A DNA stretch of 64,000 nt, taken from the NCBI GenBank assembly GCA_019426215.1, contig CM033393.1:11132046-11196045 (forward strand), written 5' to 3'. This stretch comes from Buddleja alternifolia (lineage: Eukaryota > Streptophyta > Magnoliopsida > Lamiales > Scrophulariaceae). The translations under genes and the position numbers were made by a program. Below are positions 36,991 to 47,363 of the stretch, piece by piece. The notes below the pieces were generated by a model that saw only the letters and a list, made by a program, of their open reading frames with translations, was not told where the DNA came from and did no database searches. Positions within the stretch are counted from its first letter, which is position 1. Every line of letters starts with the position of its first letter.

Positions 36991-37290
36991 TATGTTATGG
37001 ACTCTATCGTGAAGTCGCGCAAAACTATCTATAAATTTTAGCTTACGTTTGAAGAGAACTTTCTTTCATATGAGACATTTATTGATAATGTCTCATATAA
37101 TTTCCGAAAGCCCTATGTGTCTATTTTCAAAATAAGAAAATGGTTTATGATTCCGAGCATTCTATAGTGCGTTATAGACATTTTCATGAAGTTGCGCAGA
37201 TCTGTCAACTTATCATTTGAAAATACTTCAACTTTGCACTAAAAATACACACATGGCTTGTCGATATTGCAATAACTATACATATAAAAT

Positions 37291-37322
<32 letters not shown>

Positions 37323-37720
37323 TACTCGGAATATAGGCAGTATGGATCTCGATTTGTTCCTTTCATCGGGAGAATAAAATGGTGTCACCTTTGAACACAT
37401 TTAATCACCGAAATAGCAACCTAATTAGATTTATGGTGATGTATGAAAGGAAAAAAGAGAATACAGATGTGAGGAAGAAGATGATTAAAAAAAATTAATA
37501 AAGTGGGGGTAAGGGGAAGAGAAGTCATCGTGAGGAAAAGGAGAGATAAAAAGAGAGTTTTGTAATTTTGTGTTTAGTTGAGGGAATTTTTGTCTTTTAT
37601 ATCAATTAGGGAGCTAATTCAAAGAGTGAATATGAATTGGGGAGTGCATGGTTTAAAAACATGGGAAGGAACTGACTTTTAAATTTCATTAGTGAGTGGG
37701 GATTTGTCTCCAATTTGCTG
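36991..37720 (-). repeat. right arm, last 177-bp unit and outer zone
   Basis: Homologous to the reverse complement of 5230-5673, with an added (TA)n run at about 37288-37321. It ends at the 9-bp target duplication. Confidence 0.85.
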
Positions 37721-37729
37721 TTAGTATAA
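37721..37729. repeat. right target-site duplication of the giant TIR element
   Basis: TTAGTATAA, against TTAGGATAA on the left. Confidence 0.7.
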
Positions 37730-38690
37730 TCAAACAATAATAATATTTGATTCATTTATGAATCTAATGCATTTGGCGTGTCATTGGGTGGATAGTACCG
37801 AAACATAGGCCCAATAAATGAATTTGATACCCAAGCCTAGGCTCAGGCTCAGGCCTAAACCCTGTTAGTGAGTCTCAGAGTGATGCTACATAACATTCAT
37901 TTTGAGTCACATATTTTTCACTTCCTATGTGGCTTTCCTAGTCACCCTCCAACTCAACATTCTATTATTATTATTATTATTATTTTATCTTTTTATTCTT
38001 CTAGATTTTATTCCTAAGATTTCTCTTCTTTTCTTTCCTTTCTCACGCCTCTACCCATCAATTGGATTTTTCCTAAACTAAAACTCTTTTTTTTTTCCTG
38101 CTGTTGTTTTTTTCTTTACTGTTGCAGCATCTCCAAAATTTCATCTTTCATCTCCTCTCAATATCATCATCATGCATTCCCAATACAATACTAAATGATT
38201 CAAGAGAAAAATGCATCAATTCTTAATGGCAATAACTTGGATGAAAAACTTAGAACCCCAGATTCCAAGGTACTAATGCAATTTAATTGATTTTTTTATT
38301 TTATTAATGATTTTTTTGGATTTTTAATTGTATCATGTATCATTATCAGTACAATTTTGATAATGGCCGATGGAATAGTTAGTCAAAGAAAACTAGTTCT
38401 TTACAAATAAAAACAATTTCATTTGATACTAGAGGCTAATCGTTTCTCATAAAATCTGTTGACCTTTTTGAAAAACAATCGGACTAATTTTGACAATGAC
38501 AAGGAAACTCCTTTTAACATAATTATTCTTGCCTTTCCTTTTATGCAGATTGCTCATTCAAAGGAAGACGACATTCAATGTCTTCTCCAAAAGGAAAAAA
38601 TATCATCAAATCTGCCATCTCTTAAAAAGAGAAGTAAATCAATCCTATCTCATTTAATTTCTTAAATTTATTTATTAAAATTGGAAAGTA
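37730..38690. other. spacer, no gene
   Basis: Contains an (ATT)n run at about 37966-37986. No coding sequence or element ends are recognised. The start of the SIRE-like 5' LTR may lie in its last few hundred bases. Confidence 0.4.
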
Positions 38691-39243
38691 TTCGTTAGAC
38701 TTAAAATGGGAAAGAGCCGTTTCACATCAGCTGTATTCTCTGTCATATCTTCTATAAATGTAGAAGATAATCCTTCTCAAGGATTCACGAATTTTCTGAA
38801 GTATTCTTAAGCTTACATTCATTACGTGTAATTCATCTCATTAGGAACAATATTCTATTCCAGTGAGGAAGAAGAAGTACCAGTCACTGCTTCAGAGTTC
38901 CACTTATCAAACACGAGTGATTAGCGAGGAGTTTTTGGAGTCAAGTCTCTTTTGTAATCCATATTAAAGTAGTTGTGTGGAAATTCCATCTGGTTCCACA
39001 CCTAGTCTCTAAGATCTTTTGAGTGTTACTCAAATCCTCATATCGAATGTGTTTGTTATTTCTTTTTAGATAACATTAGTTGTTTTTTAGTTTTCTTCAG
39101 GATTTTGTTTTGGAACTTATATGTTCCACCTTTTATCTTCAATAATAAGTATTATTTAGTTTTTAATTTTGGTATTATTAAGTTCCGTTGTGAAAATTTT
39201 TAAATACTTAATTTGCCCCCTCTTAGGCAATTCTTGAGTTACA
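38691..39243 (+). repeat. 3' part of the SIRE-like 5' LTR
   Basis: Contains a TATA box (CTATAAATG, 38752-38760) and ends TTGAGTTACA two bases before the PBS. The TG start was not resolved because no second LTR is available. Confidence 0.5.
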
Positions 39244-39245
39244 TT

Positions 39246-39257
39246 TGGCATCAGAGC
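39246..39257 (+). other. primer-binding site of the SIRE-like element
   Basis: TGGCATCAGAGC resembles the 3' complement of initiator methionine tRNA (TGGTATCAGAGC), with one difference. Confidence 0.7.
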
Positions 39258-39305
39258 AAGTTGGCTCAATTCTAAGAGCTTAACCACCCGAGTTGGAAGA
39301 TCCAC

Positions 39306-39706
39306 ATGGTCGCCTCCATTGCCGATACATATGCAGAGGGGTAATCACATTCTCGCCCACCACTTTTCGAAGAATCTAACTATGCAGTCTGGAAGGACCG
39401 AATGAAGAAATATGTCATCTCAATAGATTTCAAACTACGGAGAATTATAATGAAAGGTCCGACTATTCCCACTAAAACGGTCAACGGAAGAAATGTTCCA
39501 AAGAAGTAGGATGACTATGATGACGAGGATGAAAAGGCCCTACAAATGAATGCTAAGGCTGAAAACATCTTAGCCTATGCTCTCACCAAAGATGAGTACA
39601 ATCGCGTCAGTACTTGTATCTCGGCCAAACAAATTTGGGAAATGCTACAAGTCACTTATGAAGGTACCTGTCAAGTTAGACAAGAAAGGGTTTCTCTATT
39701 GGGGTT
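39306..39706 (+). pseudogene. SIRE-like gag, N-terminal part
   Basis: ATG at 39306; in-frame stops at 39342-39344 and about 39508. Typical Copia gag text follows: FEESNYAVWKDRMKKYV, then AKAENILAYALTKDEYNRV and AKQIWEMLQVTYEGT. The sequence is interrupted after VSLL by the gag-only Gypsy element. Confidence 0.85.
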
Positions 39707-41166
39707 TGATAAGTCCATATTTTACAGTATTTTATGCCCCATTGTGATATGATTTGCTCGTTACTTTGATCACTTTTTATCCCTCATAATGCTTTGATTA
39801 GTATAGATTTTGTTTTGTAGGATAGAAGTTGATTTACGCATGAAAGACGAGAAAGGAGATCCAAATTGAGCTTGAAATTGAAGAAAGAAACAAAAGAAGA
39901 TAGTTGATGAAAGATTTTACACAATGCTCATATAGACACGAGATTTTCGTCAACTTAAAAGCCTAATCAGATTAAGGTTTCTTCTCCAATATTGTAGAGC
40001 ATTGTCTTAGCTTCACGTAGCAACTTGAATCACCACAATCTGACATCTGTAGGGATAGTTATGATTAAAATACGAAAGCTGCGCATTTTGCATCAGACAA
40101 CCGCGGCACGGGACCGCGGTCTTGCTTCGAAAAATTGGTTCGCACTTTTTGTGCTGCGGCACAGCACCGCGGCACTGTTCCCTGCTGCCCTATTTTTATA
40201 TCCGCCGTTTTTGGTCTTTATAACACATTCTTCACTTATCAAAAGGCTACACTTGTTCTAAAAACACATAGGGAAGCCATAGGAAGACCCAAGGAAGCTT
40301 GAGGAGCCATTTTCATCATCAAAAGCTTGGATTCACACCTTGTAATAGGGAGTAATTCAACTCTTTCTCTTTGATTAGTTTATCAACTATGTCTTATAGA
40401 ATTGTTGAATCATTTGTTATTGTAAGTATGAGCTAAGCATCTTTGTGGTTGGGTTATGTAAATACTTTGTGATGTTTTGTGTTTAATGAATGATTAATTT
40501 CCGGATTTATTACATTCTTGTTACATGTTTGATTTTAGGCTTAATGCTTTCACATGAATGATCACCATGTGTTTGATATAATGCTTTGTCTTGAGACCGA
40601 GAGGAGATAGATAAAGGGAGATCGAAAAATTAAACATCATAACGTAACAATTGACTAGAGATAGAATCGATTGCGTTGTGTGGCTTTTTGTGATAAGATG
40701 ACTCGATTGAATGTAGGATCTTCGTAAATAAGGAACTCTTTTGAACCTAAATGTATGTTAGTTAATTCAATCTTCACTATAGAGATATAGGGAGTTGTTA
40801 ACTAGTATAGGCTTGTTATTTCAAGAGATTGAATAACAAATACATTAGGGGGTTTCGCCATAACAAGAGCGTCCTAAAAATCCGGATAGTTAAGAGTTCA
40901 TGAACATAGAATAGAACATAGTAGGATCCTAACCCAATCACCTCTTCCCATTTGATTTATTACCTTGATAATCATTTTAGTTATCTTTAGTTATTTTCAT
41001 AGTATAAACACCTATCATCTTATAAATTGATTTAGCTTAGAAATAGGTAATATAGCAATTACGAGCATTGAATCCAATTGTCCCTTAGAGACGATACACC
41101 CCGGGCTAAATAGTCCACTTTATTACTTTGCACGACCTAGTATACTTGCTAGGATTTCGCGTGTCA
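39707..41166 (+). repeat. 5' LTR of the gag-only Gypsy element
   Basis: TGATAAG...GTGTCA, about 1460 bp. A GC-rich zone (40090-40190) with three CCGCGG words and a hairpin GTGCTG / CAGCAC (40151-40167) lies just before a TATA-like TTTATAAC (40217-40224). The element's promoter is probably here. The frame at 40025-40261 is not convincing. Confidence 0.6.
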
Positions 41167-41172
41167 AGTTTT

Positions 41173-41196
41173 TGGCACCTTTGCCTGGGACAATTG
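41173..41196 (+). other. primer-binding site of the gag-only Gypsy element
   Basis: TGGCACCTTTGCCTGGGA resembles the common Gypsy primer site TGGCGCCGTTGCCGGGGA. It starts 6 bases after the LTR end. Confidence 0.65.
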
Positions 41197-41401
41197 CGTT
41201 ATTTGATATTGTAATTCACTTATCTTCTCTAAGACTAAGTTGCTGTTTTTCAAGTTACTGTTTTTGTGTTTTTGGTTGCTGGTTTTGTGTTTTAAGATGC
41301 TGTTTTTGTTTTTTTTAGTTGTTGGTTTTGTGTTTTAAGTTGCTGTTTTTGTTTGTTTTAGATGTTGTTTTGTTATTTTTTTTATTTTTATTCTTGAATA
41401 G

Positions 41402-42507
41402 ATGAGCATCAATGACTTTTATTGGTCAAAACAAGGATGGGATGAAGGTGCCGAATACGGGAGCGAGTGCAAGATTTATGTTCGTGGTGTGGAGACGCTC
41501 ATCATAGCGATTATTGTCAACACGGATGGAGAAGTCAGCAAGACTTGCCATTGAGTTATTATGTTATGAGAGATTCACAAGCATACCTGCATCAAGATAG
41601 GTCCCCCTTTCTAATGCAGGGAGAATTTGAATCGACTAACTTTCAGAACCATGGGGATTATCAGCAACAATGTCATAGGAACCCAAGTTTTGAGGAGTTG
41701 ATGATCCAATGGATGAATTCGAACGATGAGCGATCTCAAAATCTCGAAGCATCTATAATGGAATTGCAAACACAACTCAACCAACTTTCCAACTTATTGG
41801 CAGAGAGATCATCAGACACTTCTCAGGGTGGCACAGAGGAGAATGATGAGGTACTTGATACAGGAGTTGAACAAGTTGTTGATTCGGCACCACATTGTTT
41901 GTACCCTATTGCTATACCAGCACTACCTTCAGAATCTATGTGTGGTGAAGTAGATACAACATCACTGGAGCACCTTCAATTCAGCATTGAGATCCCAAAA
42001 TCCACTCCATCAAATGACCAAGAAAAAGCATTAGAAATATTCAAGAATCCAACACCACCTACCTTCATATCTCTCGAATTCTTGCAAAAGTGTATCAATA
42101 ACCAGAGAGACAGAGTGGAGGAGGTTGAAGTCAAGGTTTACAACTCTAGTGATCCATTCGATACATATTTGGAAAACCCAAGTGATGCTACGGTTGAGAA
42201 TGAGAAAATTAGAGGATATCTAAATCACTTGGATATACCACCATTTAAGTTGTCAAAACCAAGTCTATGGGAGTATGGAGCAGCCACATATGAGTTGCAA
42301 TCATCCATTGATGATCCTTTCTCACTTCCAATTAAACTTTCATCTTTACACTTCAATTATGTATTTCTGAAAGAGACCTTATGCTTACTTCTAATTCTTT
42401 TAGGTTGTGTGATAGATATTGGAGGGGAGAAGCCTTTACGCAACTGGAAAAAACACAAAAAGGCTCATCCATACAAAGTTGGCATTGCTTCTTATGATCC
42501 ACCATGA
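41402..42507 (+). pseudogene. gag-like ORF of the gag-only element
   Basis: The ATG at 41402 opens a short frame (SINDFYWSKQGWDEG) that shifts near 41465 into the main frame, open to 42507 (346 codons). Near the start is a zinc knuckle CSWCGDAHHSDYC with the C-x2-C-x3-H-x4-C spacing of Athila/Tat-type gag. Next comes a coiled-coil stretch (QNLEASIMELQTQLNQLSNL), then an acidic region and a hydrophobic stretch (LCLLLILLGCVIDIG). It ends with a basic tail. No protease or RT follows. Apart from the early frameshift it is open, so this copy is rather young. Confidence 0.7.
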
Positions 42508-42549
42508 GCAATGCAAGGTAGTCGAGCTAATGACTTAAAACAAGCGCTT

Positions 42550-42567
42550 CGTGGGAGGCAACCCACG
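42550..42567 (+). promoter_or_regulatory. conserved hairpin after the gag ORF
   Basis: CGTGGG-AGGCAA-CCCACG, a perfect 6-bp stem, 42 bases past the stop, in the GGGAGGCAACCCA context known from gag-only/Athila-type plant elements. A role in RNA packaging or 3' processing is only a guess. Confidence 0.5.
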
Positions 42568-43640
42568 TTTTTCGTGCTTTCTTTCATTTCCGTTATTTTT
42601 CTTTTTCTTTTATTTTTCTCGTGTTATGTGTTTTTAGTGTTATGATGATGTTTTTTGTCTCTTCTTGTTTTTCTAACTTCACAGATGGCTAGGCTTTATT
42701 GTCAGACTCTCCGTCTTGTTGCTCTTTCGCTTTTTGGACATCACTTAGATTCAAACATCAGGGACGTCTTTCCTTCCTTTACTTTACATTTGTATGTTCG
42801 CTCATTGGGGACAATGTGCTAGATTAGTTGGGGGTGGGATAGACGTCCTAATTTTATTGTGATGTGGTGATTTTGTGTAACTTGTACTCATTTGTTAAGT
42901 TTCATGCTTGATTTGGGATTAGAAAACTGTGATAATCAATGATTTCATATTCATGATTTGTTACACTTTTGCTTGGAACATGATTCGTTTGAATGTCTCT
43001 ACTTCATCTAAGATGAAATCATTTTTCGTATTTTATATGTGAAAGCCTTTTTAGCCATGCTTATGTGAATTGTTGAGGATTTAAAGCATTGAACTTTCAA
43101 TTTTGTCAATTTTGAAGTGTGTGTTGAGTGTGCGAAGTCATGAAATGATTTAGTCCATCTTTCATTTTCTTTAACCTTACAATTGGCCTTCACGATACTA
43201 CATAATCTCTAGACCTTATTTTGAGCTATATTGATAAGAATGGAGTGTGCTAAGCATACTAAAAACCACCATTCGCTTTTCTTTCGTAAGCCACACCAAC
43301 CACCCTTTAGCCTAAAAAAAAGAAAAACAAAGTTTATTTCCCAAGTAAGAGAGCATATAACTTCATATTATTTGGCTTTAATTTGGGTTTACGCTTTGTT
43401 TTGGGTGTCGAATCTCATAGATTAATGGGTTAAAAGGTGTGTTTGTTCTTGATGATTTTGAGAAATTTTGAGGTCTTGAGTTTATGTGAAATAAAGAGAG
43501 GAAAATAAAATGTTGTAAGTTGGCTAAAGAGTCGAGAGATTGGAAGTTACCGAAAAATATATTATGTGAGCTCTCTCTCGACTTGGCTACGAACTGAGCT
43601 TCAATGTGAATTATTTGGTTTGGGAATCATTTTTCCACCC
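42568..43640 (+). other. 3' non-coding tail of the gag-only element
   Basis: Contains ATTGGGGACAATG (about 42804-42816) followed by GTTGGGGGTGGGA (42828-42840), a pair also found on the minus strand at 61741-61780. The rest, about 800 bp, holds no convincing ORF. Confidence 0.6.
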
Positions 43641-43889
43641 CTAGCATCAAAAGAAACACCAATACGAGATGTTCCAGATGAAGTCCAATGAAACCATCAT
43701 TCAGATGTATACTCGGTTCATGCAACTCATAAACCCTATGTTTGGACTTGGAAAAATCATTCCTGAAAATGAGCAAATTCGGAAGATACTAGGATCTCTT
43801 CCCAAGGAATGGACTGCCAAAGTCATTGCCATACATGAAGCAAAAGATTTAAATGTTATAACTATGGGAGAGATCATTGGATTTATCAC
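43641..43889 (+). pseudogene. SIRE-like gag, middle part
   Basis: The frame holds HQYEMFQMKSNETIIQMYTRF, then IRKILGSLPKEWTAKVIAI and EAKDLNVITMGEIIGF, which is classic Copia gag. It is interrupted at 43890 by the Angela-like element. The reading frame continues at 54519 as LTSHEMTLMSK. Confidence 0.88.
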
Positions 43890-45552
43890 TGTTAGGTATA
43901 TGCCCTAGATGCCAATGAGGACAAATAGTTAGATTAGGGTATCTTATTATGTTGTACAAACTATTGAGAAGAAATTAATAAAGGCATTTATATTTTGTTC
44001 ATATAAATTTTTTCGGCATCTAAATAAGTATTGAACATATAGTCCATGTGAATAAAGGTTTGACTCTTTGCCCTTTATGGAATAAAGACGTGGCATGGGA
44101 AGAGTCTTACACCTTATCACTTAAAAGGGTTCGCAAGCCAAAGAATCTTGATTGGGCATTAAGATTCGACTTGTATGACACATGCTCTGTCGATGAGTGC
44201 CAGTCGAACACTATAGGGATAGTGGGAGCAAGTATCATAGATATGTCAATGGAATTGACATATTTGAACACGGCTCGTAGTAATCCGATCACATGGGTAT
44301 GTACTCAGTGACTGTCAATGATTGGATTACTGATCATAATAGTATGCGTGAGCCTTAGACCTGAGGGTTCATGATCAATGTGTTTGTATTATTAGATCTG
44401 TTACCAGAGTAGTTAGGCCCATATCACCTGTCGGTGGGGTCGACCTCGAAGTGCGATATCAATGAGACACGTAGCAGTTGATCAGTGATCGCCAAGATGG
44501 GATTCACTATCTTGATAGTAAACGAGAAAGTATCCTGTGCGATTATAGGCTAATGAAATTATAAGTCTTTAGCCAAAGCATAAACAACTAACTGATGTGG
44601 GACATTGAGGGTAGTTTAGTAATTTCATTATGCTATAATCTAATGCACAGTATCAAGTTTAGTGAGTTTGACATTTTCCATGACTCTCACTTGATCGGGA
44701 TACGTCAGTGAAGGGCTTATACTCATACGGTATTTATGGTCAAGAGGTTCGTAAAATGATTCATTCATTTCGTACTCAATTGGGTTACGATGTGAGTCCA
44801 CGGGACTGGCTAGGTGACGCTCACATCCTTAGGTAATTTCTCCCTTTGCCAATTGAGACGAACCTAAAGAGTCGCGCTATAAGAAACAAGCGGGATGTAT
44901 CTTTTTGTGTAAATCTTTTAGAAAGAATTAAATGGACAGATTGATTTAATTAGATTAAATCAATTAATTAAATAATTAATTTAATTATATTAGATTAAAT
45001 TATTTAATTAGTATATTATTTAATTGGAATTAATCAATAGTATATATTATATTTAAATTGGATTTAAATTTTAATATATGCAGATGGGCTAGAAATTAGA
45101 CAAGCCAATTAAAAGCCCACCCAGTCCAAAGAAAGTCCTAAGGGGGCGGCCACTCTAGGGTTTTTGGAGTAGCCTCCAACTTGTTCCACAAGCTAGTTGA
45201 GTTTAAATAGGACTCCTATAGTGGAACAAACCCTAGGTGACAAGATAACATTACACAACACAAAAGGAAAAGAACTCTCTCCCCACTCTCCTCTCTAGCC
45301 GTCCATCATTGTCAAAAAGGAGGAGTTTCGGGATCTTTGGAAGGCTCCTTTCGCGTGAAGCTTTAGAGACAGGAGCCCTTAGAGGATTGTTGTTCTGCAG
45401 AATCAATAAACGAATCAAAAGGGTATGTTTATTTATTCTAAATTTCGCGAAACCCATGAAAAAATTATCAGATCTTTTTTTGTGATCTACCAGTAGGAAT
45501 GCTCGAATCTTCCGCTGCAATTCTCTGTTTTTACTGTACGGGATTCATAACA
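43890..45552 (+). repeat. 5' LTR of the Angela-like element
   Basis: 1663 bp. A TATA-like TTTAAATAG lies at 45202-45210. The small frame at 44048-44311 recurs in the 3' LTR and is LTR sequence. Compared with the 3' LTR it has 15 extra bases near 44025-44040. Confidence 0.93.
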
Positions 45553-45553
45553 G

Positions 45554-45566
45554 TGGTATCAGAGCC
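45554..45566 (+). other. primer-binding site, initiator methionine tRNA
   Basis: TGGTATCAGAGCC, one base after the LTR. It matches the 3' end complement of plant initiator tRNA-Met. Confidence 0.92.
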
Positions 45567-47363
45567 GACTTAAACGGATATGATAATTTTTACGTTTAAG
45601 ATTATTTTGGTTAAAATTGGATTTTTATAAAATTTGATTTTATGTATTTAATATTCGATGTTAAATCTGAAATTTTGAAAATATTTATCGCCATGAAATC
45701 GTCGCATGATTACATGTTTTCCGTCGTTGGCAACGGTAAATTGGGGTGGCACCACCATGTGTTTTTGAAGCACACGCGAGCACCACCCCATTCGTGTAAT
45801 CAAAGAAAAACAAAAAAACAAAAAAAAAAAGGGAAAAAGGAGGGAGACGGCGTTGATTTGCGCCACCACGCGGCGGCGGAAAGTAGGGCGGCATAAGCCG
45901 CCCTAGACGTGCGCCCTTACGGGCGCTGGGCCCGGCCCAGTGTATTAATATATATATATATATTTTATATTTAAATATATATATAAATTAATAAATATTA
46001 GGGTTTGACCGTAATAGACAAATTCGACCCGTGGTTTGTCAAAACTCTTTTTTTCGAAAATGTTTTTCTTAAAATTAAATTGGATTTAATTAAGTTAAAT
46101 TGGATTTGACTTTAATATTAAATTGGATTAAATAATATCATAAATTAAATTGAATTTTTATTTATGATTTGCGACGACTAAATAAATAGGATTTATTTAA
46201 GTTTGATTATATTTTTTCAAAATAAACAAGGAATAGGTTTGACTTATTTCCTAAATAATAAATTGGATTTATTTCCCTTTAAAATTGAAATCAAAATTCA
46301 TCTCTTCTAATTAAATTAGATTTAATCGGTTTTTGAATTTCTTTTCGATTTTAAACTTAAAACCAACATAAACTTAAATAGTTTACTTACATGCTTTGAT
46401 GTATGTTGTGGTGGATGCTTCCATGGACTTAGGGTTTTACCGCTTTGGTATTATCTGGGTTGTATTGGGCAATTGCCTCCCAGTTTGTACTTTAAATTAT
46501 GGTAGTATAATGTATATGGTGTTTTCTGAGTTGTGTAAAGTAGAGGTAGGACCTTTTCTAGCTTGGAGCCTGAAGATCTATTAGAAATTAGATTGATAAT
46601 AGACCCCTATCCCCCTGATTGATCTATTGGCTTAGATCAATCTAGAATGTCCATGGAAATGTATGTTGTTAGAATAACTAGGTTTTTCTATGCATGCATG
46701 ATTATAATCCATATATGCGCGTAATAAATTAATGTGCAAAGTGAGACCTTAATTTTTCAAAAATTCTCCCACTTTAAATACTAAGTAAGTAAGGGATATT
46801 GGATATCCTGGCTCTCCATCAAACTTGGAAAAGATGGGATTATGAGTTATGCATGGCATCGTCCCGACTAATGGGGGTTATGCATTAATTCATAATCCAT
46901 ATCTCTTCAAGTGCATTTGATGCCATCGGTCGAAGCAAATCTTATCCCATATCACCATTACAGGTTGCAAGATAAGATTCAACTGTTAGATCGATAGGAG
47001 TTGATGGGAAAGTACTTAGATGGATCACCACCAATATTTCGTTACAGGCTGAGGTTGTGTGATCCATGAGCCAAAGGTAGATTGAATCATCAGTAAAACT
47101 GGTTGACATGGCATGTCACTTCAAAAGTTCCAATGAGCCATACATCGTTACAGATTGCAACTCATTGAAAGTTTTAAAGAACTCAATCACTCACTATGAA
47201 ATCTTTCCAACGAGATTTTCGTTCATTGCAGTGGGAGTGCAATGGTTCGAAAAATGTAGTGGAAGCCAAGTCAAAAATTAAAGTCCTAATTTTTACTTGG
47301 GTACAACATAATTATCTAATTGAATCTTGGTTAATTTTCTGCAGTAGTTTTATCTCTCTCAAA
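45567..47363 (+). other. long untranslated leader of the Angela-like element
   Basis: 1.8 kb without convincing coding sequence; frames near 45642-45896 on both strands are spurious. It has a GC-rich hairpin cluster at 45886-45940. Three diverged (C/A)(G/T)TTACAGRYTG words, about 80-120 bp apart, lie at about 46960-47160. Confidence 0.6.
45886..45940 (+). promoter_or_regulatory. three adjacent hairpins in the leader
   Basis: GGGCGGC-ATAA-GCCGCCC (45886-45903), GCGCCC-TTAC-GGGCGC (45911-45926) and CTGGG-CCCGG-CCCAG (45926-45940). They may act in RNA dimerisation or packaging, by analogy with retrovirus leaders; this is inference. Confidence 0.55.

Larger units (their letters stand above)
5230..37720. 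mobile_element. giant TIR (Mutator-like / foldback-like) element with composite arms
   Basis: The flanks are TTAGGATAA (5221-5229) and TTAGTATAA (37721-37729), a 9-bp duplication with one mismatch. The sequence inward from 5230 is homologous to the reverse complement of the sequence inward from 37720. Shared landmarks in order are AATTGG, GACAAAAAT, GGTGAT, GACACCAT, GAAAGGAACAAATCGA, CCGCCTATATTCC against CTGCCTATATTCC, AAGCCATGT, GAAGTATTTTCAA and TCTATAACGC. After this outer zone both arms have a 177-bp tandem array and then a 22-bp array, in mirror order. Inside lie a Tat retrotransposon, a SINE, a Helitron and a solo LTR. No Mutator transposase was found, so the element appears non-autonomous. 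Subtracting the Tat element and solo LTR leaves about 17.3 kb, of which arms make up about 6.2 kb. The 9-bp duplication and AAAGACAAAAATNCCCC-like arm text favour a MULE; arms built of tandem repeats also recall foldback elements. Confidence 0.8.
39707..43640 (+). mobile_element. gag-only Gypsy-type element, 3' LTR missing
   Basis: Begins TGATAAGTCC; the LTR is followed by a Gypsy-type primer site, one gag-like ORF and a 3' non-coding tail. The SIRE-like gag resumes at about 43641 without a second LTR, so the 3' end is truncated. I found no target duplication. It has no pol, so it is non-autonomous (TR-GAG-like). Confidence 0.65.

Noticed and set aside
38457..38690. TGTTGACC as the TG start of the SIRE-like 5' LTR
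   Set aside because: Without a second LTR in the window nothing supports this position over others.
44048..44311. 87-codon frame repeated at 51461-51721
   Set aside because: It is LTR sequence of the Angela-like element; the repeat is the other LTR.
45642..45896. Open frames on both strands in the Angela-like leader
   Set aside because: Composition is driven by A and GC runs, they overlap each other, and they resemble no protein family.
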